Below are positions 18,090 to 27,558 of a DNA stretch of 64,000 nt, one piece after another. A program made the translations under genes and the position numbers. The notes beneath the pieces were generated by a model, which was not told the DNA's origin, did not search any database, and saw only the letters and a list, made by a program, of their open reading frames with translations. How positions within the stretch are numbered: position 1 is the stretch's first letter; each line of letters opens with the position of its first letter. Origin of the DNA: Selenomonas sputigena_A (GTDB lineage: Bacteria; Bacillota; Negativicutes; Selenomonadales; Selenomonadaceae); the NCBI RefSeq assembly GCF_051603425.1, contig NZ_CP194411.1, forward strand, positions 1,860,001-1,924,000, read 5' to 3'.

Positions 18090-18703
18090 CTTACATGTAC
18101 ATACATACCGCTTGCGGTATTGAAACCATTTTTGAGGAGGGCGGGTCTTTATAAGTTTGACCTCTTACATGTACATACATACCGCTTGCGGTATTGAAAC
18201 TCACGAAGAGAAGCCGTTGAATTATGACTCTTCAACTTACATGTACATACATACCGCTTGCGGTATTGAAACCACATATATGAGCCTATGTGGCTCCCGA
18301 TACCTACTTACATGTACATACATACCGCTTGCGGTATTGAAACCTCGGAAGCGAAGACCTCAAGTTGGGTGGTTGGCCAGACTTACATGTACATACATAC
18401 CGCTTGCGGTATTGAAACCCGGAGAGGACATCCTTTGCCAAAGCATTGAACGTCTTACATGTACATACATACCGCTTGCGGTATTGAAACTGAATAGCGG
18501 CGGGGATGACTATGAGGATGATCTTACATGTACATACATACCGCTTGCGGTATTGAAACAAACCTCTTTCTTTCCACCCGTCTACCCCTCGAACTTCTTA
18601 CATGTACATACATACCGCTTGCGGTATTGAAACTTCATCCGAAACTCCGGCAAAGAAATCGCCGTCCTTACATGTACATACATACCGCTTGCGGTATTGA
18701 AAA
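18090..18703 (+). CRISPR. CRISPR array, nine 37-base repeats and eight spacers
   Basis: Repeats start at 18090, 18164, 18236, 18307, 18382, 18454, 18523, 18597 and 18667. Each begins CTTACATG, contains the palindrome ATACCGCTTGCGGTAT, and ends ATTGAAAC, the typical 8-base crRNA 5' handle left by Cas6. All are identical except the last, which ends in A instead of C. Spacers are 37, 35, 34, 38, 35, 32, 37 and 33 bases, a variable length usual for type III. Transcription is rightward from the leader promoter. Open frames across the array are artefacts of the repeat. No cas6 was found nearby. Confidence 0.98.
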
Positions 18704-18852
18704 AACTGAATATGAGCCTTGCTCTTGCATACATCCTTATAAATGCATACATTTGCCTGCAGTGTGCTTTTGAACCCTCCTGCAATTTTGATTGCGTATC
18801 TTTTTCCAATGTATGATGGAATTGCCGTGAAGGCGTTTTGGGAGGGATTGAA

Positions 18853-19116
18853 ATGTGTGTTATTTATATGATGTCGGCGGAGACAAGGGCGACGAGGGAC
18901 CATGGCAGGCTTTTGCTCTACTGCAAGGGGGAGAAGATTGCGAGTGAACCGATTCGCTGCCTTTCGGGCGTCGTGGTGACGAAGCAGGCGCATCTGACGA
19001 TGCCGCTTCTTTATGCCTTGCTGGAAGCCGGCGTTCCTGTTTCGTATATGGATTTTCGCGGCCGCGTCCTGGATGTTTTGGATGGGAAGCGGGCTTTTTA
19101 TGGCGCCTTTGTGTGA
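18853..19116 (+). pseudogene. cas1: Truncated Cas1 (N-terminal domain only)
   Basis: An 87-residue frame behind GGAGGG that matches only the N-terminal beta domain of Cas1, the integrase of CRISPR adaptation: DHGRLLLYCKGEKI, the LSGVVVTKQAHLTMPLLYALLEAGVPVSYMD core, and GRVLDVLDG. It stops just before the helical catalytic domain that carries the metal-binding Glu/His/Asp residues, absent downstream. An intact Cas1 is about 330 residues. It lies 150 bases after the array, the expected place for an adaptation gene. I read it as a remnant; no cas2 is visible. Confidence 0.72.
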
Positions 19117-19247
19117 GGCGTGCGCGGCTCGGATTTGGCAGGTGGGTCGCATGAGGGAAGAGGAGCGGCCCTGCATCGTGGCGTGATTCGCACCGCAGAA
19201 GGACACACGGGGCTGCGTGTATTTGAAAACGTTGATGAAATAAAGTG

Positions 19248-19276
19248 TTGACTTTGTTTTTGTGTTTTGTTAATAT
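19248..19276 (+). promoter_or_regulatory. Promoter of the str ribosomal operon
   Basis: TTGACT (19248-19253), 17-base spacer, TAATAT (19271-19276), about 50 bases before the L7Ae-like gene. Confidence 0.75.
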
Positions 19277-19329
19277 ATATAGGTGCCTGAGCACTGAGCA
19301 GAAATTAGCGCGTGGGGAGTGAGAGCTGC

Positions 19330-19578
19330 ATGACACTTGATACGCTGAAGGGCGAGGCCAAGGTCATTGGAATCAAGCAGGTCACGAAGGCTGTGAGCAA
19401 GGGTCGGGCAGCGTACGTCTTTACGGCGGACGATGCCGATGACCGCGTGATGGAGCCTCTTCTTCGTCTTTGCGAGGAAAAAGAGGTGGCCGTTGTTCGC
19501 GCTTCCACGATGCAGGAGCTCGGCAAGGCTTGCTCTATCGAGGTCGGCGCCGCTGCGGCGGCCGTTCTGAGACAGTGA
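19330..19578 (+). CDS. rplGB: L7Ae/L30e-family ribosomal or K-turn RNA-binding protein
   Basis: An 82-residue L7Ae-family protein, the YbxF type that binds RNA kink-turns and sits just upstream of rpsL in many Firmicutes. Visible are the glycine/lysine patch KQVTKAVSKGRAAYVFTADDAD and the conserved acidic segment before EEKEVAVVRASTMQELGKACSIEVG. ATG 19330 has GGGGAGTGAGAG upstream. First gene of the str operon after the promoter at 19248. Confidence 0.88.
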   Translation: MTLDTLKGEAKVIGIKQVTKAVSKGRAAYVFTADDADDRVMEPLLRLCEEKEVAVVRASTMQELGKACSIEVGAAAAAVLRQ

Positions 19579-19687
19579 GCGCGTCAGGTCGGTAAAAGCC
19601 TCGTCAAGCCGCAAGGCGGTGGTCGAAAGACTGCGGCGGGGTGATTATAAATAATAAATTCTCAATATGAAGGAAGGAGGTGCATCA

Positions 19688-20065
19688 ATGCCTACAATCA
19701 ATCAGTTGGTTCGCAAGAGCCGCAAGAGCATGGAGGAGAAATCGAATGCACCGGCACTGAAGAATTGCCCGCAGAAGCGCGGCGTTTGCACGAGGGTTTA
19801 CACGACGACCCCGAAGAAGCCGAATTCGGCTCTCCGCAAAGTCGCCCGTGTTCGTTTGACGAACAGCATCGAGGTGACGGCATACATTCCCGGTATTGGC
19901 CATAATCTGCAGGAGCATAGCGTTGTCTTGATCCGCGGCGGCCGTGTCAAGGATCTGCCTGGTGTCCGCTACCACATCATCCGTGGTTCGCTGGATACGG
20001 CAGGCGTCCAGGATCGCGGTCAGGCGAGGTCCAAGTACGGCGCGAAGCGCGCGAAGAAAAAGTAA
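19688..20065 (+). CDS. rpsL: Small ribosomal subunit protein uS12
   Basis: A 125-residue S12, a decoding-centre protein. The streptomycin-relevant loops TTPKKPNSALRK and GRVKDLPGVRYH have the usual Lys residues, so the sequence looks like the drug-sensitive form. AAGGAGG lies 7 bases before ATG 19688. Second gene of the str operon, followed by rpsG. Confidence 0.97.
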   Translation: MPTINQLVRKSRKSMEEKSNAPALKNCPQKRGVCTRVYTTTPKKPNSALRKVARVRLTNSIEVTAYIPGIGHNLQEHSVVLIRGGRVKDLPGVRYHIIRGSLDTAGVQDRGQARSKYGAKRAKKK

Positions 20066-20106
20066 GTTTTCTTCATTAAATAAGGTTATGACTAGGAGGG
20101 GTAACA

Positions 20107-20577
20107 ATGCCAAGAAAAGGTTCCGTACCCAGACGTGACGTGTTGCCGGATCCGGTATACAAGTCCAAGACGGTGACGAAGTTTATCAACAAGGTGATGC
20201 TCTCGGGAAAGAAGAGCGTTGCTGAACGTGTCGTTTACGATGCTTTCGAGACGATCCGCGCCAAGACGGGCAAGGATCCCCTGGAGGTTTTCGAGACGGC
20301 GCTGAAGAATGTCATGCCGGTCCTCGAGGTGCGTGCCCGCCGTGTCGGCGGCGCGAATTACCAGGTGCCGGTCGAGGTTCGTCCGGAGCGTCGCATGACG
20401 CTCGGTATTCGCTGGCTTGTGAATTACGCAAGGCTTCGCGGTGAGAAGACCATGGACGAAAGGCTTTCGGGCGAGCTCATGGATGCTGCGAACAATACGG
20501 GCGCGGCAATCAAGAAAAAAGAAGATACGCATAAGATGGCTGAGGCTAATAAGGCATTCGCTCATTATCGTTGGTAA
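20107..20577 (+). CDS. rpsG: Small ribosomal subunit protein uS7
   Basis: A 156-residue S7, assembly initiator of the 30S head. It begins MPRKGSVPRRDVLPDPVY and has the conserved ARRVGGANYQVPVEVRPERR segment. AGGAGG precedes ATG 20107. It sits between rpsL and fusA, as in the standard str operon. Confidence 0.97.
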   Translation: MPRKGSVPRRDVLPDPVYKSKTVTKFINKVMLSGKKSVAERVVYDAFETIRAKTGKDPLEVFETALKNVMPVLEVRARRVGGANYQVPVEVRPERRMTLGIRWLVNYARLRGEKTMDERLSGELMDAANNTGAAIKKKEDTHKMAEANKAFAHYRW

Positions 20578-20616
20578 TCCCAAGCAGTATCTCATCTAGT
20601 TAAGGAGCGATAGTAA

Positions 20617-22695
20617 GTGGCAAGAGAGTTTTCTCTAGAAAAAACTCGCAATATCGGCATCATGGCCCACATCGATGCCGGAAAAACAACGACAACAGAG
20701 CGCATCCTTTTTTACACGGGTATTACCCATAAGATCGGCGAGGTTCATGACGGCGCTGCCACGATGGACTGGATGGCCCAGGAGCAGGAACGCGGCATTA
20801 CGATTACGTCGGCTGCGACGACCTGCCATTGGAAGAATCATCGTATCAATATCATTGATACGCCCGGTCACGTTGACTTCACAGTCGAGGTGGAGCGTTC
20901 GCTGCGCGTGCTTGACGGCGCTGTCGCTGTCCTGACGGCGAGAGGCGGCGTCGAGCCTCAGACGGAGACGGTCTGGCGGCAGGCGGAGAAGTACAATGTC
21001 CCGCGCATGGCCTATGTCAATAAGATGGACATCACGGGTGCGGATTTCTTCAATGTCATGGATATGATGCGTGAACGCCTGCACGCGAATCCGGTGGCAA
21101 TCCAGCTGCCGATTGGTTCGGAGGATACGTTTGAGGGCATCGTGGATCTGATCAAGATGGAAGCTATCATCTATGAGGATGATCTCGGAAAGGTCGCCGA
21201 CGAGGTGGCGATTCCCGATGATATGAAGGATCTCGCCGACGAGTACCGTGAAAAGCTTCTGGAGGCGGTCGCCGAAGAGGACGACGACCTCATGGAGAAG
21301 TACCTCGGCGGCGAGGAGATCTCGGAGGATGAGATCCGGAAGGCCATCCGCAAGGCGACGATCGCCTGCAAGATGACGCCGGTGACGTGCGGTTCTTCGT
21401 ACCGCAACCGCGGCGTGCAGCCGATGCTCGATGCGATTGTCGATTTCATGCCCGCGCCGATCGACATCCCGGCGATCAAGGGCGTCGATCCCGATACGGG
21501 TGAAGAGGATCATCGCGATTCGACGGACGACGGCCCTTTTGCGGCGCTTGCGTTCAAGATCATGGCGGATCCGTATGTCGGCAAGCTCGCGTTCTTCCGT
21601 GTCTACTCGGGCACGCTTTCTTCCGGCTCCTATGTATTCAATTCGACAAAGGGCAAAAAGGAACGCATTGGCCGCATCCTGCAGATGCATGCGAATCACC
21701 GTGCGGAGCTTGACACGGTTTACAGCGGCGATATCGCTGCTGCGGTCGGCCTCAAGGATACGACGACGGGCGATACGCTCTGCGACGAGTCGAAGCCGAT
21801 CGTTCTGGAGTCGATGGAGTTCCCCGATCCGGTTATCTCGGTCGCGGTGGAGCCCAAGACGAAGAACGATCAGGAGAAGATGGGCATCGCCCTGCAGAAG
21901 CTGGCGGAAGAGGATCCGACGTTCCGTGTGCGCACGGATCAGGAGACGGGCCAGACGATCATCTCGGGCATGGGCGAGCTTCATCTGGAGATCATTGTTG
22001 ACCGTATGCTGCGCGAGTTCAAGGTCGACTGCAATGTCGGCAACCCGCAGGTCGCATACCGCGAGACGATTAGAAAGTCCGCGAAGGCGGAGGGCAAGTT
22101 CGTGCGTCAGTCGGGCGGCCATGGCCAGTACGGCCATTGCTGGCTGGAGCTTACGCCGCAGGAGCCGGGCGAGGGATTCACGTTCGAGAACAAGATTGTC
22201 GGCGGCGTGATTCCGAAGGAGTTCATCAATCCGATCGAGAACGGCGTGCGCGAGGCTATGGACAATGGCGTTATCGCGGGCTATCCGATGGTCGACGTCA
22301 AGGTCACGGTCTACGACGGATCGTTCCATGAGGTCGATTCCTCGGAAATGGCGTTCAAGATTGCCGGCTCGATGGCGTTCAGGAATGGCGCCGAGAAGGC
22401 GAATCCGGTGCTTCTCGAACCTTATGTGAAGGTCGAGGTCATCGTGCCGGAGGAATATATGGGCGATGTCATGGGCGACATCAACTCGCGCCGCGGCCGC
22501 ATCGACGGCATGGAAGCGAGAAATGGCGCGCAGGTCATCAATGCGTTTGTCCCGCTGTCCGAGATGTTCGGATATTCGACGGATTTGCGCTCTAAGACAC
22601 AGGGTCGAGGGAACTACTCCATGGAAGTTTCTTACTATGATGAAGTTCCTAAGAATATAGCCGAGGCTATCATCGCCAAGAACAAGGGCGAGTAA
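20617..22695 (+). CDS. fusA: Elongation factor G
   Basis: A 692-residue translocation GTPase. G-motifs are AHIDAGKTT near residue 18, DTPGHVDF and NKMD; domains II-V follow, with GGVIPKEF and the C-terminal SRRGRI segment. GTG 20617 follows AAGGAGCGATA. Length and domain order are standard. Co-transcribed with rpsG and tuf. Confidence 0.97.
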   Translation: MAREFSLEKTRNIGIMAHIDAGKTTTTERILFYTGITHKIGEVHDGAATMDWMAQEQERGITITSAATTCHWKNHRINIIDTPGHVDFTVEVERSLRVLDGAVAVLTARGGVEPQTETVWRQAEKYNVPRMAYVNKMDITGADFFNVMDMMRERLHANPVAIQLPIGSEDTFEGIVDLIKMEAIIYEDDLGKVADEVAIPDDMKDLADEYREKLLEAVAEEDDDLMEKYLGGEEISEDEIRKAIRKATIACKMTPVTCGSSYRNRGVQPMLDAIVDFMPAPIDIPAIKGVDPDTGEEDHRDSTDDGPFAALAFKIMADPYVGKLAFFRVYSGTLSSGSYVFNSTKGKKERIGRILQMHANHRAELDTVYSGDIAAAVGLKDTTTGDTLCDESKPIVLESMEFPDPVISVAVEPKTKNDQEKMGIALQKLAEEDPTFRVRTDQETGQTIISGMGELHLEIIVDRMLREFKVDCNVGNPQVAYRETIRKSAKAEGKFVRQSGGHGQYGHCWLELTPQEPGEGFTFENKIVGGVIPKEFINPIENGVREAMDNGVIAGYPMVDVKVTVYDGSFHEVDSSEMAFKIAGSMAFRNGAEKANPVLLEPYVKVEVIVPEEYMGDVMGDINSRRGRIDGMEARNGAQVINAFVPLSEMFGYSTDLRSKTQGRGNYSMEVSYYDEVPKNIAEAIIAKNKGE

Positions 22696-22712
22696 AGGGA
22701 GGAAAAAACAAT

Positions 22713-23900
22713 ATGGCAAAGCAGAAGTTTGAGAGGAACAAGCCGCACGTCAACATCGGTACGATCGGTCACGTCGACCACGGCAAGACGACACTGACGG
22801 CAGCCATCACGAAGGTCCTGTCCAAGAAGGGCATGGCGCAGTTCGAGGACTACGCGGACATCGATAAGGCTCCGGAAGAGAGGGAGCGCGGCATCACGAT
22901 CAACACGGCGCACGTTGAGTACGAGACGGAGAAGCGTCATTATGCGCACGTTGATTGCCCGGGCCACGCCGACTATGTCAAGAACATGATCACGGGCGCT
23001 GCCCAGATGGACGGTGCGATCCTCGTCGTCAGCGCTGCCGACGGCCCGATGCCGCAGACGCGTGAGCACATCCTGCTCGCCCGCCAGGTCGGCGTTCCCG
23101 CGATCGTTGTTTTCCTCAACAAGGTCGACCAGGTCGACGATCCCGAGCTTCTCGAGCTCGTCGAGATGGAAGTCCGCGACCTCCTCACGCAGTACGAGTT
23201 CCCCGGCGATGACATCCCGGTGATTGCAGGTTCGGCTCTGAAGGCTCTCGAGGACGATGCAGAGATGGAGAAGAAGATTCTCGAGCTCATGGATGCTGTC
23301 GATGAGTACATCCCGACGCCGACGCGCGACACGGAGAAGCCTTTCCTCATGCCGGTCGAGGACGTCTTCACGATCACGGGCCGCGGTACGGTCGCGACGG
23401 GTCGTGTGGAGCGCGGTGAGCTCAAGCTCAACGACACGGTTGAGATCGTCGGTCTCGAAGACAAGACGAAGTCGACGGTTGTCACGGGCATCGAGATGTT
23501 CCGCAAGATGCTCGACACGGCGGTTGCCGGCGACAACATCGGCGCTCTCTTGCGCGGCGTGGACCGCAAGGACATCGTCCGCGGCCAGGTTCTCGCGAAG
23601 CCCGGTTCGATCAACCCGCACACGAAGTTCAAGGCTCAGGTCTACGTTCTCAAGAAGGAAGAGGGCGGCCGCCATACGCCGTTCTTCACGAACTATCGTC
23701 CGCAGTTCTACTTCCGTACGACGGACGTCACGGGTGTTGTCCGCCTGCCTGAGGGCACGGAGATGGTCATGCCCGGCGACAACGTCGAGATGCAGGTCGA
23801 GCTCATCACGCCGATCGCCATTGAGAAGGGTCTGCGCTTCGCTATCCGCGAGGGCGGCCATACGGTTGGCGCCGGCCGCGTGACGGAAATCGAAGGCTGA
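22713..23900 (+). CDS. tuf: Elongation factor Tu
   Basis: A 395-residue EF-Tu that brings aminoacyl-tRNA to the ribosome. GHVDHGKT, DCPGHADY and NKVDQVDD give the nucleotide site; domains II and III are complete. Codon use is strongly biased toward C-ending codons, as in very highly expressed genes. It ends the str operon at the hairpin at 23925. Confidence 0.97.
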   Translation: MAKQKFERNKPHVNIGTIGHVDHGKTTLTAAITKVLSKKGMAQFEDYADIDKAPEERERGITINTAHVEYETEKRHYAHVDCPGHADYVKNMITGAAQMDGAILVVSAADGPMPQTREHILLARQVGVPAIVVFLNKVDQVDDPELLELVEMEVRDLLTQYEFPGDDIPVIAGSALKALEDDAEMEKKILELMDAVDEYIPTPTRDTEKPFLMPVEDVFTITGRGTVATGRVERGELKLNDTVEIVGLEDKTKSTVVTGIEMFRKMLDTAVAGDNIGALLRGVDRKDIVRGQVLAKPGSINPHTKFKAQVYVLKKEEGGRHTPFFTNYRPQFYFRTTDVTGVVRLPEGTEMVMPGDNVEMQVELITPIAIEKGLRFAIREGGHTVGAGRVTEIEG

Positions 23901-23924
23901 TTCCAATTCTATAAAGTCTTTTCT

Positions 23925-23948
23925 AAGGGCTGCGGTCTCGCAGCCCTT
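23925..23948 (+). terminator. Hairpin after tuf
   Basis: A 10-bp perfect stem, AAGGGCTGCG / CGCAGCCCTT, with a GTCT loop. The following T-run is interrupted (TATAAA), so it may be a partial terminator between the str and S10 operons. Confidence 0.6.
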
Positions 23949-24085
23949 TATAAAGGCTTTTCATGGTTTTCATATTTTACAGCTCCCATGCGATGACGCG
24001 GCAGATGGCTCGGCGAAGAGGCCGAGGGAACTGTTGCGGAGAAATGTTTGGGCCATGGAGCCCGGACGACAAGGAGGAAAAAACA

Positions 24086-24397
24086 TTGTCGAAACAGCAG
24101 AAAATCCGAATTCGTTTGAAGGCCTATGATCACAAGGCTCTCGATCAGAGCGCGGTCAGGATTGTTGATACCGCGAAGAAGACGGGCGCCATGGTGTCGG
24201 GTCCGATTCCGCTCCCCACGGAGAAGAATATTTACACGATCCTGCGCTCCCCACATGTCAACAAGGATTCGCGCGAGCAGTTCGAGATGCGCACGCACAA
24301 GCGCCTCATCGACATCCTCGAGCCTTCCAACAAGACGGTGGACGCACTGATGCGCCTCGACCTGCCGGCTGGGGTGGACATCGAGATCAAGCTGTAA
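24086..24397 (+). CDS. rpsJ: Small ribosomal subunit protein uS10
   Basis: A 103-residue S10, also the NusE partner of NusB in antitermination. It starts at TTG 24086, 8 bases after AAGGAGG; an upstream in-frame ATG at 23963 would add unrelated residues. Conserved RLKAYDHKALDQS and GPIPLPT motifs are present. First gene of the S10 operon. Confidence 0.96.
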   Translation: MSKQQKIRIRLKAYDHKALDQSAVRIVDTAKKTGAMVSGPIPLPTEKNIYTILRSPHVNKDSREQFEMRTHKRLIDILEPSNKTVDALMRLDLPAGVDIEIKL

Positions 24398-24412
24398 GGG
24401 GAGGTGGAATTT

Positions 24413-25072
24413 ATGGCTAAAGCTATTTTGGGAAGAAAACTTGGCATGACGCAGATCTTCACGGAAGAGGGCAAGGTCGTTCCTGTCACGGTCGTCGAGT
24501 CGGGCAACAATGTTGTCATCATGAACAAAACCGTGGAGAATGACGGCTACAATGCGGTTCAGATCGGCTTCGGTGATATCAAGGAGAAGAAGGTCACGAA
24601 ACCTTTGAAGGGCCACTTCGCGAAAGCAGGAGTTGCTCCGGTCCGCTTCATCCGCGAAATGCGTCTGACTGATGCTTCGGAATATAATGTCGGTGATACC
24701 ATCGGCGTTGACATATTTGCTGCCGGCGATCTCGTCGATGTGACGGGCACCTCGAAGGGCAAGGGGTTTGCCGGTACGATCAAGCGCCACAATTTCGCGC
24801 GCGGTCCTATGGGACACGGTTCGAAGTCGCATCGTGAACCCGGTTCGACGGGCGCGATGATCAGCGGCCACGGCGGCCGCGTTTTGAAGGGCAAGAAGCT
24901 TCCTGGCCAGATGGGTCATGAGAGGGTTACGGTGCAGCGGCTGAGCATCGTCCGTGTTGATGCGGAGCGCAATCTGCTTCTCATCAAGGGCGCCATCCCG
25001 GGCCCGAAGAAGGGGCTTGTCGTGGTTCGTGCCACGGTCAAGCCGAACAAGCCGAAAAAGGCGGAAAAATAA
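24413..25072 (+). CDS. rplC: Large ribosomal subunit protein uL3
   Basis: A 219-residue L3, an early-assembling 50S protein reaching toward the peptidyl transferase centre. It begins MAKAILGRKLGMTQIFTEEG and has the GKGFAGTIKRHNF and GSTGAMISGHGGRVLKGKK loops. ATG 24413 is used, with GGGAGGTG upstream, rather than the in-frame ATG at 24404. Confidence 0.97.
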   Translation: MAKAILGRKLGMTQIFTEEGKVVPVTVVESGNNVVIMNKTVENDGYNAVQIGFGDIKEKKVTKPLKGHFAKAGVAPVRFIREMRLTDASEYNVGDTIGVDIFAAGDLVDVTGTSKGKGFAGTIKRHNFARGPMGHGSKSHREPGSTGAMISGHGGRVLKGKKLPGQMGHERVTVQRLSIVRVDAERNLLLIKGAIPGPKKGLVVVRATVKPNKPKKAEK

Positions 25073-25095
25073 TCTGGAAGGAGGATTGCTGACTT

Positions 25096-25719
25096 ATGCC
25101 AAAAGTAGCAGTTTATAATAGCGCGAACCAGCAGGTTGGCGATATCGAATTGAGTGACAGCGTCTTTGGCGTGGAGATGAATGCAGGTCTTCTGCATCAG
25201 GCTGTCGTAATGCAGCTTGCCTCGCGCCGTCTCGGTACGCATTCCACGAAGACGCGCGGCCTTGTCCGCGGCGGTGGCAGGAAGCCTTGGAGACAGAAGG
25301 GCACGGGCCGTGCGAGAAGCGGCTCGACGCGTTCCCCGCTGTGGGTCGGCGGCGGCACGGTTTTCGGACCGCATCCGCGCTCGTATGCTTTCCGCATGCC
25401 GAAGAAGCAGCGTCGCCTTGCCATCAAGTGCGCGCTTTCGGACAAGGTGGCGAGCGGCGATTTCATCGTCCTGGACGATCTGGGCTTTGACGTGCCGAAG
25501 ACGAAGAGCGTCGTCAAGATGCTCGGTGATTTCGGCGTCGATGCGAAGAGCCTCATCATCACGCTCGACGAGAACGAGAATGTGGAGCGCTCGGCGCGCA
25601 ACATCCCGGGGGTCAAGGCGATCAATACGACGGGTCTCAACGTCTATGATATCCTGAACCACACGAAGCTTTTCATCACGAAGGCTGCCATAGAACGTAT
25701 CGAGGAGGTGCTCGCATAA
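25096..25719 (+). CDS. rplD: Large ribosomal subunit protein uL4
   Basis: A 207-residue L4 with the extended exit-tunnel loop around GGGRKPWRQKGTGRARSGS. In enterobacteria L4 also autoregulates the S10 operon; no matching leader was identified here. Its stop overlaps the rplW start by one base. Confidence 0.97.
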   Translation: MPKVAVYNSANQQVGDIELSDSVFGVEMNAGLLHQAVVMQLASRRLGTHSTKTRGLVRGGGRKPWRQKGTGRARSGSTRSPLWVGGGTVFGPHPRSYAFRMPKKQRRLAIKCALSDKVASGDFIVLDDLGFDVPKTKSVVKMLGDFGVDAKSLIITLDENENVERSARNIPGVKAINTTGLNVYDILNHTKLFITKAAIERIEEVLA

Positions 25720-26000
25720 TGGATGCACGTGATATCCTTATTCGTCCGCTGATTACGGAGAAGAGCACGCAGCTCATGGAGGAAGGCAAGTATGTCTTCG
25801 TCGTCGCCAAGAAGGCGAACAAGATCGAGATTGCCAAGGCCGTCGCCGCTATTTTCAAGGTGAAGGTTGCGGATGTCAATACGGTCAATGTTTCTGGCAA
25901 GGTAAAGCGCATGGGCCGTTTCGTCGGCAAGCGCTCGGATTATAAAAAGGCCATCGTGAAGCTCGCTCCGGGCGAGACGATCGAGTTCTTCCAGGCCTGA
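25719..26000 (+). CDS. rplW: Large ribosomal subunit protein uL23
   Basis: A 93-residue L23, the exit-site protein that docks trigger factor and SRP. The short length is normal for bacteria. It opens with RDILIRPLITEKS. Start codon ATG shares a base with the rplD stop (TAATG), indicating translational coupling. Confidence 0.96.
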   Translation: MDARDILIRPLITEKSTQLMEEGKYVFVVAKKANKIEIAKAVAAIFKVKVADVNTVNVSGKVKRMGRFVGKRSDYKKAIVKLAPGETIEFFQA

Positions 26001-26024
26001 AACTGAGCAAAGGAGGTATAAAGA

Positions 26025-26849
<825 letters not shown>

Positions 26850-26904
26850 TTCGTGGATTGCAGGGCAGCCATTACAGGCTGCCTGAGCGGAAGGAGGATA
26901 TATT

Positions 26905-27186
26905 TTGTCGAGATCAGTCAAGAAGGGACCTTTTGTACAAGAAAGTCTCGTGAAGAAAATTGACGCGCTCAATGCGGCGAACGACAAGAAGGTCGTGAAG
27001 ACGTGGTCGAGGAGCTCTACGATCCTGCCGGATTTCGTAGGCCATACGATCGCCGTGCACGACGGCCGCAAGCACGTTCCTGTATATGTGACGGAAGATA
27101 TGGTTGGCCATAAGCTCGGGGAATTCGCTCCGACGCGTACGTTCAAGGGCCATGCCGGCGAGGAGAGGAAGACTTCGCTGAGATAA
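26905..27186 (+). CDS. rpsS: Small ribosomal subunit protein uS19
   Basis: A 93-residue S19 of the 30S head, starting at TTG 26905 with AAGGAGG upstream. It begins SRSVKKGPFV and contains STILPDFVGHTIAVHDGRKHVPV and the C-terminal GEFAPTRTFKGH. Confidence 0.97.
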   Translation: MSRSVKKGPFVQESLVKKIDALNAANDKKVVKTWSRSSTILPDFVGHTIAVHDGRKHVPVYVTEDMVGHKLGEFAPTRTFKGHAGEERKTSLR

Positions 27187-27209
27187 GAGCGAAAGGAGGC
27201 ATTTTCCCT

Positions 27210-27542
27210 TTGGAAGCAAAAGCTACAGCCAAGTATGTACGGATTGCGCCGCGCAAGGTGCGTGTCGTCATGGATCTCATCCGTGGCAAGAACATCGCCG
27301 ACGCTTTCGCAATTCTGAAGTTCACGCCGAAGGTCGGCGCGGACGTAATAGAGAAGGTATTGAAATCCGCTGTTTCCAATGCCGAGAACAATTTCGACAT
27401 GAACGTCGACAATCTCTATGTCAAGACGGCGTTCGTCGACCAGGGCCCGACGCTCAAGCGCATCCACCCGCGCTCCCGTGGGCAGGCGTTCAAGATCTTG
27501 AAGCGCACGTCCCATGTAACTGTCGCCGTGGAAGAAAGATGA
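27210..27542 (+). CDS. rplV: Large ribosomal subunit protein uL22
   Basis: A 110-residue L22 with the tunnel hairpin around GPTLKRIHPRSRGQAFKILKR, the region where macrolide-affecting changes occur; it looks wild-type. Starts at TTG 27210 after AAAGGAGG. Confidence 0.96.
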   Translation: MEAKATAKYVRIAPRKVRVVMDLIRGKNIADAFAILKFTPKVGADVIEKVLKSAVSNAENNFDMNVDNLYVKTAFVDQGPTLKRIHPRSRGQAFKILKRTSHVTVAVEER

Positions 27543-27558
27543 GGAGGAGGGAAACGGT

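Noticed and set aside
18157..18773. Open frames across the CRISPR array on both strands with repeating LTCTYIPLAVLK or FQYRKRYVCTCK peptides
   Set aside because: They are created by the 37-base repeats and spacers; no ribosome-binding site and no coding signature.
20635..23906. Long antisense frames opposite fusA and tuf
   Set aside because: Shadows caused by codon bias in highly expressed genes; no motifs.
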